Source: RGIG4576 sp045656705 (GTDB lineage: Bacteria; Bacteroidota; Bacteroidia; Bacteroidales; Muribaculaceae). Taken from it: a stretch of 64,000 bases of DNA. The position numbers and the translations under genes are program-made. The notes beneath the pieces are model-generated. The model saw only the letters and a list, made by a program, of their open reading frames with translations, searched no databases and was not told the origin of the DNA. Below are positions 16,701-25,148 of this stretch, one piece after another (the stretch's first letter is position 1; each line of letters starts with the position of its first letter). The stretch spans positions 27,152 through 91,151 of the forward strand of contig JAZORR010000031.1 in NCBI GenBank assembly GCA_045656705.1. Reading direction: 5' to 3'.

Positions 16701-18034
16701 TTGAAGCAGGAAACAATGCTTCTGGTATGTACTATGCAAACGATAAGTTGTATATTGCCACTGGCGAAATGATCGGAGTTGCAGCATCGATGGTAGTGTT
16801 TAATCCTGCTGATAATACTGCATCAGTTGTAAATGCTATATTGGAAGGCAATTATCAAGTGCCTTATAGCGTGTCGGCTCTTGCAGGCAATAATATCGTA
16901 GTGTCGCGTGGTGCTGGATTCATAGCATATAACATTGAAACAGGAACATTTGGCGATGAAACTATATTGATGCTTAATGAAATGGTGATACCAACACTTG
17001 CCGTAGGCGATGGCGAACGCTACTATGTGGCTTATTCTCAAGGTATTGCTGTGTTTGAATCTTCCGACTTGGCTCAACCTGCAAAAATATTCAACGCACT
17101 ACCTTCTGCTATCAATTTGATGGCTGCGACCGAAGTAAACGAGGCACCGGTAGTGAAGAAGGTTTATACTGGTGGTTCTGGTATTTACGAACGTACTACG
17201 AAAGCCAAGAGTTGTACGGCTGTTAAATTGTCTAATTACTTTACCGATACAGAAGGCTCTGATATCAATAACTATGCAATGTATCTTCGCGAAGATGTTG
17301 ATTGGTTGGAAGTTACATATGCTACTGATGGCAAAGTTACTCCTAAGGCAACATTCACAGGCGATGTAGATGAAAAGACCGATTATGTGTTTATATTGGA
17401 ATGTATAGATAAGTGGGGTGCATCAGTGAAAACTACTGCTACTTTCACCATCACTCCTCGCATTTATAAGCCTACTATCGTAGAAGATGAATTGCCTGTA
17501 GTATCGGTGTACGGAGAAGATACCTATGCTACTCGCTCTATTGCAGATATTTTCAATCACGGAAGCAACAATAATAAAGGTGCTGCTAATAGCACATGGA
17601 CATTTACTACATCAGTAGCTAATGTTGCCGATGAAAATATGGTAATCGTTGAGGCTAAGATGGAAGAAGGTAATCTTGTGGTTACTGCGTTGAAAGAGAC
17701 TTCGGGCTTGGCAACAATCGAATTAGCACAAGAAATCAAGCATAAGACTTATGGCACAAAGACCTTCAGTGCCTTCGTGCCTGTGGTGGTGGAATATGAT
17801 ATGACTACAGGTGTGCAAAATGTGGAAGTGAGCGATGTGTGCGTATATTATGCCGATGGCAATATTGTGGTGAAGAATTGCAAGGGACAAAAGGTGGGTG
17901 TGTATGACATCGCAGGCCAACTCATCGCATCTTTCACTGCAACACACGATATTCATACCTCTACTCTCAACCTCATTGAAGGTGTTTACATTGTGAAAGT
18001 GGGTAAATACTCTTTGAAAATTTCAATAAAATAA
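13703..18034 (+). CDS. Giant T9SS-tailed surface protein combining the unnamed domain and a propeller
   Basis: This 1443-residue protein has a signal peptide (about 1-21, ending FAANAG). Visible parts in order: a beta-rich N-terminus (25-235); the domain shared with the 409-residue lipoprotein (about 240-530, with EYQPAAGQF, LGALGGYVVLGFD, DKNGNGLPDDGEWYELAGSD, WAVDKDGNYVELEKIDFVKV and GWLGEWSTEV); Ig-like repeats of the Big_2 kind (about 545-755); another beta domain; a DUF5074/YncE-like propeller (about 830-1135); a cadherin/Ig-like unit (about 1145-1255); and a T9SS-type tail (about 1365-1443, VGVYDIAGQLIASF, EGVYIVKVGKYSLKISIK). It is the last gene of operon 1. The co-occurrence suggests a single large surface corrinoid-capture protein. 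That function is inferred, not shown. Confidence 0.8.
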   Translation: MKKMNFIVLLMLLVTTFAANAGNQFVPKEYSYEEVGSDANKSFYVYFYQLFTYPDEITTKTDISQMEGITITTSSDDNSLIKLSTINAHMSQTRMQLTRVGGAKGETTFSVSITYNGETITNTFPVKVLGLQTSAIKSYVEPSQAEPQIFDVIGNTSFYKSEEKTACTLSLDNADELKHGTAELVDGENGYKVIKYTLNGTPSQIVADAIKYTITLSDGEASSNKVVAYATRNCKATKILEYQPAAGQFRMETAWDNPVEFFESRERGLSLGALGGYVVLGFDQPIYNNPQNPYGVDFTIEGNSFVAAEKGVWTEPGAVQVMEDKNGNGLPDDGEWYELAGSDYWLSTTKRNVEVTYYNPGYNDRYTVPWKMKWEENGETHYEYGAVVTNNFHKHSFYPDYFYNQDNPDASNRWYNPCISRDSLTFTGMTNIRGCIDMRAPTYIEFYNYSGFGYCDNKGFVKEDSRIAQNPYGRPTLGETAGDGMDISWAVDKDGNYVELEKIDFVKVYTAGQVIAGWLGEWSTEVLDCAITLPDPDYVPQDYYYNYAGITQLQVPKGHTCQYEGFLFKNGRPVADATQRWWLSMDKEGEITDGVDAIAEIDNTGFLKANGYGTVWVHFSAMDGIPEEAFEVSVCDLTAVVISLEGNTGPASDELSCIVGERVYINVESEDANTESVNESTANRFIYDNYTWLNSNPEVGAIDNGNFIALKPGVTTLTAVSGINPALNDKITITVLDIPEIEVLSVKVAKNAPKGELLNSDIFSTGNGATVYMDEVTVIGGTITPLALSLYNNHLNYEFTEGEYGSVVLEFKVTCYGKQHTIEVPVKYGPNNIATPKQLLMVNSTDESGVDIGVAQLQGVDVETFETKTYVAELSEVTQNQTLTDNILPDGAYAYLSQGTTLSRYDVAYGNVVAKATLECADKHQLAIYKDKILVSDGNKIKVFYRTDLEAFKTIEMNGTIKHLVVNDDEAYILCVVGEQAMMNKLNLATLALTETNIELEAGNNASGMYYANDKLYIATGEMIGVAASMVVFNPADNTASVVNAILEGNYQVPYSVSALAGNNIVVSRGAGFIAYNIETGTFGDETILMLNEMVIPTLAVGDGERYYVAYSQGIAVFESSDLAQPAKIFNALPSAINLMAATEVNEAPVVKKVYTGGSGIYERTTKAKSCTAVKLSNYFTDTEGSDINNYAMYLREDVDWLEVTYATDGKVTPKATFTGDVDEKTDYVFILECIDKWGASVKTTATFTITPRIYKPTIVEDELPVVSVYGEDTYATRSIADIFNHGSNNNKGAANSTWTFTTSVANVADENMVIVEAKMEEGNLVVTALKETSGLATIELAQEIKHKTYGTKTFSAFVPVVVEYDMTTGVQNVEVSDVCVYYADGNIVVKNCKGQKVGVYDIAGQLIASFTATHDIHTSTLNLIEGVYIVKVGKYSLKISIK

Positions 18035-18067
18035 TGTTCTGTTAAAAAATAGAATGTTATACTCTGG

Positions 18068-18100
18068 GGAATATGGCTGTGAAGTCACATTCCTTTTTTT
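18068..18100 (+). terminator. Terminator of cobalamin operon 1
   Basis: A GGAATATG/CACATTCC hairpin is followed by seven T, 33 bp after the stop codon. The stem-loop is very similar to the terminator of operon 2 (21558-21598). Confidence 0.88.
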
Positions 18101-18113
18101 ATTGGTTGAAATG

Positions 18114-18143
18114 TTGTGATTGAAGAAAAATGTAGTATCTTTG
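18114..18143 (+). promoter_or_regulatory. Promoter of cobalamin operon 2
   Basis: TTG (18114-18116), 19 bp spacer and TATCTTTG (18136-18143) fit the phylum consensus, directly before the riboswitch. Confidence 0.7.
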
Positions 18144-18149
18144 TGGCTG

Positions 18150-18330
18150 TTATGATATGGTGTCGCGAGGCAAAGAATCAATGCCGAGCGATGAAAAGGG
18201 AATCAGGTGAGAATCCTGAACAGAATCCGCTGCTGTAATCTCCACAAAAGAGTTTGCTTCAGTCTTATGATCACTGGACTATAGTCTGGGAAGATCGAGG
18301 CAAAAGGAAAAAGTCAGAAGACCTGCCACA
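18150..18330 (+). ncRNA. Cobalamin riboswitch controlling operon 2
   Basis: The same conserved core as in the first riboswitch is present: AAGGGAATCAGGTGAGAATC, CCGCTGCTGTAATC and the B12 box AGTCAGAAGACCTGCC at 18312-18327. The variable arm is longer (about 18240-18300). A GGCTT/GAGCC hairpin (18348-18367) follows before the start codon. Confidence 0.96.
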
Positions 18331-18384
18331 TCGAGTTTTTGTTTAATGGCTTTCGGTAATTAGAGCCTAAAACTACTATTTAAG

Positions 18385-20397
18385 ATGCAACACAAATATT
18401 TTCTCCGTGCCATAGGAGTGATAGTGGCAATTGTATTATATGCAGGTGTGATTTCGGCCGATGAGGTTGAGACTGCCGATTCTATTGCTACTCGTCACTT
18501 GGAAAATGTGACTGTGACTGCTGTGAAATCAGGGGCTAAAGTATCGTCATCCACTTCGGTGCAGATGCTTTCGGGTGAGGAACTGCGTAGTTTCGGAGTG
18601 CAGAATGCTGGTGATGCAGTAAAGCGTATGGCAGGCTCAAATGTTCGCGATTATGGTGGGATAGGGGGCTTGAAAACTGTGTCGGTGCGTAATCTTGGGG
18701 CTGCTCACACGGCTGTTAGTTACGATGGTGTGGTAGTGAGCAATTGCCAGGCTGGGCAAGTGGATGTGGGACGCTTTTCTATGGACAATGTGTCGTCGCT
18801 TACGCTTGCAGTAGGACACGATGGTGATATGCTTCAGTCGGCTCGACTATACGCTTCGGCTGGAGTGCTGAAGATTGAAACCGAGAAACCAATTTTCCCC
18901 CATCAATCACATCGTAGTGAACTCAAGATGACCGGAGGTTCATTTGGTTATGTTTCGCCTGCTTTCCGTCATTGGCAGAAGTTGGGCGAGACCACAAGTG
19001 TTGTGGCAAGTGCCAATTATCTTCGTGCCGACGGACAATATCCGTTTGTCATTGAAAATGGAAAATTTACAAGTGAAGAGAAGCGTCAAAATTCCGATAT
19101 AGAATCCTATCAAGGAGAGGTGAATGTGTTTCACTCGTTCGACGAGAGCGACGAACTGCGTGCCAAGGCCTATTACTTCAAGTCCGAGCGAGGATTGCCA
19201 GGCAGTGTGGTGCTTTACAACAATCATTCCGATGAGCGTCTGTGGGACGAGAATTTCTTTGCTCAGGCAAGATACAGAAAGCAATTTTCACCAAAGTTCA
19301 CTTTGCAAGTGCAAGGTAAATACAATTATTCGTGGAATAAATTTGTTGACGAGGGAGTGGAATATGTGGGAGGAAAGCAAACCGATACAAATCTCCAACA
19401 CGAATATTACCTATCGGCATCTCTTTTGTACAAACCTACTTCACACATCGATTTGGCACTTGCTCAAGATGGAGCAGTAAATAAGTTACACACCAATGGA
19501 GTGAATAGTCCCGAACCATTGCGTTACACATCGCTCACGGCATTCAATGCTCGTTATCGCACCCATCGACTATGCTTCACAGGTACTTTGGTGGCTACTT
19601 ATATCACCGATAAGGTGAAAACAGGCGTTGAACCCGATGCACGCAAGCAGCTTTCGCCAGCAGTGTCGGCGTCATACCGATTGATGAGTGATGAGCAGTT
19701 GTATGTGCGTGCGATGTATAAGAATACATTCCGTGTGCCCACTTTCACCGACCTTTACTATTTGCGTGTGGGCAATACCAACCTGAAACCTGAGCGTGCC
19801 ACCGAATACACTGCTGGACTTACTTGGAGTCGCAATCGAGTGGCAGGATTCGACCATATAGCTGTGACTGTGGATGGATATTTCAATAGCGTGAACGACA
19901 AAATTATTGCTTTCCCAAGCACCTATGTGTGGAAAATGCAAAATTATGGTCGTGTAAATATCTACGGACTTGATGCCACATTGAGTGCAGGGGCAAAGGT
20001 GGTGGATAAGGTGAAATTAAACCTATCGGCAAACTATTCTTGGCAGAATGCTATCGACATCACTAATCCCGACGCAAAAAACTATCGTCATCAGTTGCCT
20101 TACACGGCCGAGTATAGTGGCAATGTGAGTGTGATGGCCGAAACTACTTGGGTAAATGTGGGATATAGCATAGGTGCAGTAGGTAAACGCTATTATCTGG
20201 CTCAAAATATCGAGGCAAACGAGATTGACGGATATTGCGAACACACGGCTACTGTGTGGCGAGAATTTTCGCTTGGTGGTACTTCGTTGCGTTTGCAAGC
20301 CGAACTCATCAATCTCACCAATGCCCACTATGAGGTGATAAAATATTATCCAATGCCAGGACGCTCTTGGCGTTTGACAGGTGTAATTATATTTTAA
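18385..20397 (+). CDS. btuB: BtuB-like TonB-dependent cobalamin receptor (copy 2)
   Basis: This protein is 670 residues, the same length as the first copy. A signal peptide (about 1-25) precedes the TonB-box-like LENVTVTAVKSG, a plug (VQNAGDAVKRMAGSNVRDYG, then SVRNLGAAHTAVSYDGVVVS) and a barrel. Several barrel segments are shared with copy 1: SERGLPGSVVLYNN versus SERGVPGAIVNN, FRVPTFTDLYYLRVGNTNLK versus YRMPTFNDLYYTDMGNAYLK, and an end of YYPMPGRSWRLTGVIIF. The sequences are clearly diverged, so this is an old duplication or separate acquisition. Different corrinoid preferences are possible. It is followed after 12 bp by its own BtuG-like partner. Confidence 0.9.
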   Translation: MQHKYFLRAIGVIVAIVLYAGVISADEVETADSIATRHLENVTVTAVKSGAKVSSSTSVQMLSGEELRSFGVQNAGDAVKRMAGSNVRDYGGIGGLKTVSVRNLGAAHTAVSYDGVVVSNCQAGQVDVGRFSMDNVSSLTLAVGHDGDMLQSARLYASAGVLKIETEKPIFPHQSHRSELKMTGGSFGYVSPAFRHWQKLGETTSVVASANYLRADGQYPFVIENGKFTSEEKRQNSDIESYQGEVNVFHSFDESDELRAKAYYFKSERGLPGSVVLYNNHSDERLWDENFFAQARYRKQFSPKFTLQVQGKYNYSWNKFVDEGVEYVGGKQTDTNLQHEYYLSASLLYKPTSHIDLALAQDGAVNKLHTNGVNSPEPLRYTSLTAFNARYRTHRLCFTGTLVATYITDKVKTGVEPDARKQLSPAVSASYRLMSDEQLYVRAMYKNTFRVPTFTDLYYLRVGNTNLKPERATEYTAGLTWSRNRVAGFDHIAVTVDGYFNSVNDKIIAFPSTYVWKMQNYGRVNIYGLDATLSAGAKVVDKVKLNLSANYSWQNAIDITNPDAKNYRHQLPYTAEYSGNVSVMAETTWVNVGYSIGAVGKRYYLAQNIEANEIDGYCEHTATVWREFSLGGTSLRLQAELINLTNAHYEVIKYYPMPGRSWRLTGVIIF

Positions 20398-20409
20398 AAA
20401 GATTCGATT

Positions 20410-21513
20410 ATGAACGTGAAAAAATATCTTTGGGCAATATCAGCCTTAGCTATGAGTGGCATCACTATGGTGTCGTGTGACGAAGTGGACGGACCGGGCA
20501 CAGCCAATCCCGACGATGTGATAAAGGCTTCTCGTTACGCATTTATTATGTACGAAGGTGCGTGGGGTAGTAATAATGCTGGTATTTCTTACCTTCCTCT
20601 TGTGGGAAATGGTGAGATGGTGAGCGACATCTTCTCGGTGAAGAATAATGCCAAGATGGGCGACCTTGCCAACGATATGATAGAATACGACGACTATGTG
20701 TATGTGTTGCTCAACGGTTCGAAGTATGTGGCTCGCCTCAATGAGCGTGCCGTAGAGAAGGCTCGTTTTACAGTGTCCTCTAACGATGGAACGCCACGAT
20801 ATATGGATGCCGAAGATGGCTATCTGTATGTGACTCATCATGGTGGAATGGTGAGCAAACTCAATGCCACTACACTCACTAAGGTGGCTGAGTTTAAAGG
20901 TGGCGACAATCTCGAAGGTGTGATCGAAGAAGATGGCAAACTTTATGTGTCTAATGCCTTCAAGGTGGATGGCTCGGGCAATTATGTCTATAACCAAGAG
21001 GTGCTTGTGTTAGATGCTGCCACAATGAAGCAATTGGCCACTATTGCTGTGGTGGAAAATCCTGATAGAATATACGAAATCAACGACCACATATATGTGA
21101 TTTCAAAAGGTAATTATGCCGATGTGCCTTCTACCTTGCAAGTAATCGATACTAAGGCTATGACAGCCACTCCTATTACCACAGCCGAAAAAATAGCCGA
21201 AGGAAATGGTGGATTGATATATGGTGTGCGCTCGTCTTATGATGCTAATTGGAATTTGCAAAATGAGTTCTTTACCTATAATCCTCGCACTGGAGTGGTG
21301 AGCGAACAATCGTTCTTGGTAGATGCACCAAGCAGTTTCGCCACAGATGCCATCTATCTGCTCGAAGTGGATGAGGACACAGGCGATATCTATGTGGGAA
21401 CAAGCGATTATGTGACCACAGGCACAATGTATCGTTTCGGTAGCGATGGCAAACTCATCTCCACTTTCGATGCTGGTGGTATAAATCCGAAAGCAATGAT
21501 ATTTATTGACTGA
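20410..21513 (+). CDS. btuG: BtuG-like surface propeller lipoprotein (copy 2)
   Basis: This 367-residue lipoprotein has a lipobox MVSC (about Cys23). A propeller opens with AFIMYEGAWGSNNAGISYL and shows blades such as GDLANDMIEYDDYVYVLLNG, EVLVLDAATMKQLATIAVVE and VDEDTGDIYVGTSDYVTTG. The same fold and gene order as the first BtuB/BtuG-like pair are kept, including the 12-bp spacing. BtuG proteins bind B12 at the cell surface and pass it to BtuB. It closes operon 2. Confidence 0.85.
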   Translation: MNVKKYLWAISALAMSGITMVSCDEVDGPGTANPDDVIKASRYAFIMYEGAWGSNNAGISYLPLVGNGEMVSDIFSVKNNAKMGDLANDMIEYDDYVYVLLNGSKYVARLNERAVEKARFTVSSNDGTPRYMDAEDGYLYVTHHGGMVSKLNATTLTKVAEFKGGDNLEGVIEEDGKLYVSNAFKVDGSGNYVYNQEVLVLDAATMKQLATIAVVENPDRIYEINDHIYVISKGNYADVPSTLQVIDTKAMTATPITTAEKIAEGNGGLIYGVRSSYDANWNLQNEFFTYNPRTGVVSEQSFLVDAPSSFATDAIYLLEVDEDTGDIYVGTSDYVTTGTMYRFGSDGKLISTFDAGGINPKAMIFID

Positions 21514-21557
21514 GAAATATTTTAGCAAAAAAGCAAATCATTAGTTATAACTCATCG

Positions 21558-21598
21558 AGGGAATGTGGCTGAAAAGTCGCATTCCCTTAGTTTTTTTG
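21558..21598 (+). terminator. Terminator of cobalamin operon 2
   Basis: AGGGAATGTG pairs with CGCATTCCCT around a GCTGAAAAGT loop, followed by TAG and seven T. Confidence 0.9.
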
Positions 21599-21617
21599 TA
21601 AAAAGTTAACATTTTTT

Positions 21618-21651
21618 CCGCGAGTTAACACTCATTAACTCGCGGGGGGGG
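21618..21651. repeat. Perfect 11-bp inverted repeat followed by an eight-G tract
   Basis: CCGCGAGTTAA and TTAACTCGCGG are separated by CACTCA. The right arm runs into eight consecutive G (21644-21651). The element lies about 150 bp before the start of the large surface lipoprotein and 20 bp before a TATATTTG box. It may be an operator or a slippage-prone tract; neither is proven. Confidence 0.6.
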
Positions 21652-21670
21652 TGGAATGAACATTTTTTCG

Positions 21671-21678
21671 TATATTTG
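21671..21678 (+). promoter_or_regulatory. -7 box upstream of the large surface lipoprotein
   Basis: TATATTTG fits TANNTTTG. The G tract and palindrome occupy the place where the -33 element would be, so the promoter may depend on a factor or on tract length. The leader to the ATG at 21795 is about 110 nt. Confidence 0.5.
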
Positions 21679-21794
21679 TGCCGAATTATATATTGACGTG
21701 TAACTACGCCACCATATAATGTGCATAGAATTAATTTTTTAAACAAATAATACAATAACTTTTTTATTAACAAATCAAAAACTTGGTTCAAGTT

Positions 21795-24700
21795 ATGAAG
21801 AAAACATTATTTTCTTTGTTGAGCGCAGCGGCATTGTTGTGGTCAACATCTTGTTCTGACGAAACTATTGCTCCTGAAGTAGGTGGTGAAAGTTTGGTTC
21901 AGTTCACAGTAGAACTTAACGACGGCACATCTGCAAGTCGTGCTATCAGCGATGGTCTTAAGGCAAAAGACCTTTATTATGAAGTGTATACTACTAAAAC
22001 TGTGAATGATAAGGTAGTATTAGACGAAAATCCTGTTCCTCTTAAGAGCCACGATGTACTTAAGAAGAATGCTTTCGAAAATGGCGAATATAATTTCAGC
22101 CTTGCTCTTGTAAAGGGCCAAACTTACTATGTTGTATTCTGGGCTCAAGCTCCTGGTGCTTATGTGAAAACTACTGATGAAAGATTGACAGAAATCAATG
22201 TGGCTCCAGGCTTTGCTAACGATGAAAGCAAGGACGCCTTTACAGCAGTTAAAGAAATCAAGGTGAATGGTGCAAGCAGCCACCGTGTAGAACTTACTCG
22301 TCCATTCGCACAAATCAACTTCGGTACTCTTCTCACTGATATGCAAGATGCAGAAGCTGCTGGTGCTAAATTGGAACAATCAGAAATCAAGGCTACTTAT
22401 GTGGCTACTAAGTTCAACGCACTTACTCAAGTAGCATCTGACGAAGTAGAAGAAGCTACTTTCGATCTTGCTGCAATTCCTAATCGTGAAAACGAAGAAT
22501 TGGTAATAGGTTCAGCTAAATACGAATACCTTGCTACTGCTTATGTATTGTTCCCTGGTGGTGAAGGCGATAAGGTTACAACTGACCTTACTATGACAGT
22601 GCCAACTGGCTTGAACGAACCTGTAGTGCTTTCAGTGCCTGCTGCTCCAGCACAACGCAACTACCGTACTAACGTAATCGGTAATCTATTGACTAACCAA
22701 ACTGATTTCACAGTTATCGTAGATCCTAACTACCTTACTCCAGATAACGTAGAAACAGTATGGGATGGTAAAAGCAAGGAAGTAGTAGCTCCTAAGCAAG
22801 ATGAACAAACTGGTGAAACAGTTTACGAAGTAAGCAATGGTGCTCAACTTGCATATCTTGCTGAACTTGTAAATGGTGTTAAATCTCGTTCTGCTTCTGC
22901 TCAATCTTACAATATCAAGTTGACAGGTAACATCAACCTTGGCAACAACCCTTGGACAGCAATCGGTACTGAAACTAATCGATTTGTTGGTACATTCGAT
23001 GGTAATGGTTATGTAATCAGCGACCTTAAGATTGTTGAAACTGAAGCTAAGGAAGGTAAGGCATATCTTGGTTTCTTTGGTTATGCAAAGGATGCAACTA
23101 TCAAGAATGTTACATTCGAAGATGTAAATATCAATGTTGCTTGTTTGGATATCGACCACAGCCAAGGTCACATTGCAGCTGTTGCAGGTTCATTGGAAGG
23201 TAAATCTACTATCGAAAATGTAACAGTAAAGGGTGATGTTAAGGTTGAAGCTACAACTACTGCTAATGGTGCGAGCCGTGTAGCTGTTGTTGCTGGTGGT
23301 AACACTTATGGTGATGTGACAATGAAGAACGTACACGTTATTGCTAACGAAGGTAGCTACCTTAAGGCTAATAACAACGTAGGTGCTCTTGCTGGTCAAC
23401 TTCAAGGTAAGTCAGTATTTGAAAACTGTTCTTCAAATATCGATGTAACTGGTACTAAGTTCTTCGCTGGTGGTATCATCGGTCTTGCTGCTGGTGACCA
23501 AGTATTCACTGACTGCCACACAACAGGTAATGTTACAATTACTGCAGGTCGTGCAGGTCGCGTTCACGACCACTACCGTGTAGGTGGTATCGCTGGTGGT
23601 TGGGCTGATGGTGCTAAGAATGTTTGCACACTTACAGGCTGTACTTACACTGGTGAACTTTCTGGTACTAATGCCGATGGTTCAGTTGCTGAAGCATTTG
23701 ACTATGCTGGTTATGTAGGTCGTGGTTACACTTTGAATAATTGTGCAGGTAGCAAGGTTGTTATCGATGGCGTTGAATATGTTCAAGCATTTAACACAGC
23801 TGCTGAAGCTGGTATTTATTATGTAAATGGTGAATTGGTTCTAAACACAGCTTCCGCTCTGAAGACTTTCGCTGCTAAGGTTAACGCAGGTACAACTTTT
23901 GAAGGCGAAACTGTTAAACTTGGTGCTGATATCGACCTAAATAACGCTGAATGGGCTCCTATCGGTTCTGCTTATAAAGATCATGGTTTTATGGGTAACT
24001 TCGATGGTAATGGCAAGACTATTAAGAACTTGAATATTACAAATATTAAACCTGATGCTGATGGTTATGTTTATGCTGGTTTGTTTGGTGTAACTGAAGG
24101 TACTGAAAGTGCTCACAATTATATTAAGAACCTTACAATCGAAAATGTAACTATCGCTACTGAAGGTGATATCGTAGCAGCTGCTATTGCTTATCCTTAT
24201 TATACTGATATCGAAAATGTTAAGGTTAAAGGTAATGTAAGCATTAAGGGTGGTCACTATACTGCAGGTGTTTTGGCTTATACAAGAAGATGCGTTAATG
24301 CAAAGAATATTGCTATCGATGCTAACGCTGGTTCTAAAATTGAAGGTAATCAAACAGTAGGTGGCGTTATTTCAGACATCCAAATGAATGGTGGTTTGAA
24401 GGCTAACTACTCTAATTTTGCTGCAAATGATTTGACTATCAAGGCAGCTAAGTGTGTAGGTGGTATTTCTGGTATCATTTGTAAACAAACTCTTGATGGA
24501 GCAACTGTAAAGAATGTAACCATTGTTTGTGAAGATGAAAGAAAGGGTATTGTAGCTGGTGCTGATGGTGGCAAAGGTATAGTTACAAATGTTACATACG
24601 AAAATGTTACAGGTGCAACTCGCGTAATTGGTGCTACATATGATAAGGCAAACTACGTTGGTCAAATTGTAGAAGTAGCAGGTGTTAAGGCTGTTGTTTA

Positions 24701-25148
24701 TTCTATTGAAGATGGAGTTAAGGCTGTGTCTGTTGAAGAATTAAACCTTAATGGTAAGAATTGGCAAGATGCAATGGATTGGGCAGCAGGTCTTGGCGAA
24801 GGTTGGGGTTTAGCTTCAATGGAAGAATTGAATGCTATTTACGATATTCGCGTAGAATTGAACAATGCATTGAGAGCAAACTCTGCAGAAAATGCACTTT
24901 TCTGGGAAGGCGATGAGCTATACATTAAGAACGGTTCGGTTTATTATGCAAACTATATGTCATCAACTGAAGTTCCTTATGGTGAAGCTGATGCTAATGG
25001 TAACGCATATTTTGCTAATAGAGTATTCTACAAGCAGTTTAATGATATAGGATATTCTGATGTTCTTTACAGTGCATTCGATTGCATCCATAAGTCTGCT
25101 CCACTTAAAGACAATTATTTCGCTCGTGGTGTAGTTACTATTAAGTAA
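21795..25148 (+). CDS. Large fimbrillin-like (DUF6562-type) surface lipoprotein with GLUG-like repeats
   Basis: The ATG at 21795 is chosen because it begins the signal peptide MKKTLFSLLSAAALLWSTSC (Cys20 lipobox); an upstream TTG only adds four residues. The protein has 1117 residues. The N-terminal part (about 30-310) resembles fimbrillin/DUF6562 proteins (VQFTVELNDGTSASRAISDG, VELTRPFAQINFGTLLTDM, PAAPAQRNYRTNVIGNLLT). Two arrays of GLUG-like beta-helix repeats follow, each opened by a WTAIGTETNRFVGTFDGNGY-like or WAPIGSAYKDHGFMGNFDGN-like block (about 380 and 720). The end (about 990-1117) resembles a DUF1566/Lcl-type domain (WGLASMEELNAIY, NYMSSTEV, ARGVVTIK). It is probably a pilus- or cell-surface adhesin. 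Confidence 0.82.
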   Translation: MKKTLFSLLSAAALLWSTSCSDETIAPEVGGESLVQFTVELNDGTSASRAISDGLKAKDLYYEVYTTKTVNDKVVLDENPVPLKSHDVLKKNAFENGEYNFSLALVKGQTYYVVFWAQAPGAYVKTTDERLTEINVAPGFANDESKDAFTAVKEIKVNGASSHRVELTRPFAQINFGTLLTDMQDAEAAGAKLEQSEIKATYVATKFNALTQVASDEVEEATFDLAAIPNRENEELVIGSAKYEYLATAYVLFPGGEGDKVTTDLTMTVPTGLNEPVVLSVPAAPAQRNYRTNVIGNLLTNQTDFTVIVDPNYLTPDNVETVWDGKSKEVVAPKQDEQTGETVYEVSNGAQLAYLAELVNGVKSRSASAQSYNIKLTGNINLGNNPWTAIGTETNRFVGTFDGNGYVISDLKIVETEAKEGKAYLGFFGYAKDATIKNVTFEDVNINVACLDIDHSQGHIAAVAGSLEGKSTIENVTVKGDVKVEATTTANGASRVAVVAGGNTYGDVTMKNVHVIANEGSYLKANNNVGALAGQLQGKSVFENCSSNIDVTGTKFFAGGIIGLAAGDQVFTDCHTTGNVTITAGRAGRVHDHYRVGGIAGGWADGAKNVCTLTGCTYTGELSGTNADGSVAEAFDYAGYVGRGYTLNNCAGSKVVIDGVEYVQAFNTAAEAGIYYVNGELVLNTASALKTFAAKVNAGTTFEGETVKLGADIDLNNAEWAPIGSAYKDHGFMGNFDGNGKTIKNLNITNIKPDADGYVYAGLFGVTEGTESAHNYIKNLTIENVTIATEGDIVAAAIAYPYYTDIENVKVKGNVSIKGGHYTAGVLAYTRRCVNAKNIAIDANAGSKIEGNQTVGGVISDIQMNGGLKANYSNFAANDLTIKAAKCVGGISGIICKQTLDGATVKNVTIVCEDERKGIVAGADGGKGIVTNVTYENVTGATRVIGATYDKANYVGQIVEVAGVKAVVYSIEDGVKAVSVEELNLNGKNWQDAMDWAAGLGEGWGLASMEELNAIYDIRVELNNALRANSAENALFWEGDELYIKNGSVYYANYMSSTEVPYGEADANGNAYFANRVFYKQFNDIGYSDVLYSAFDCIHKSAPLKDNYFARGVVTIK

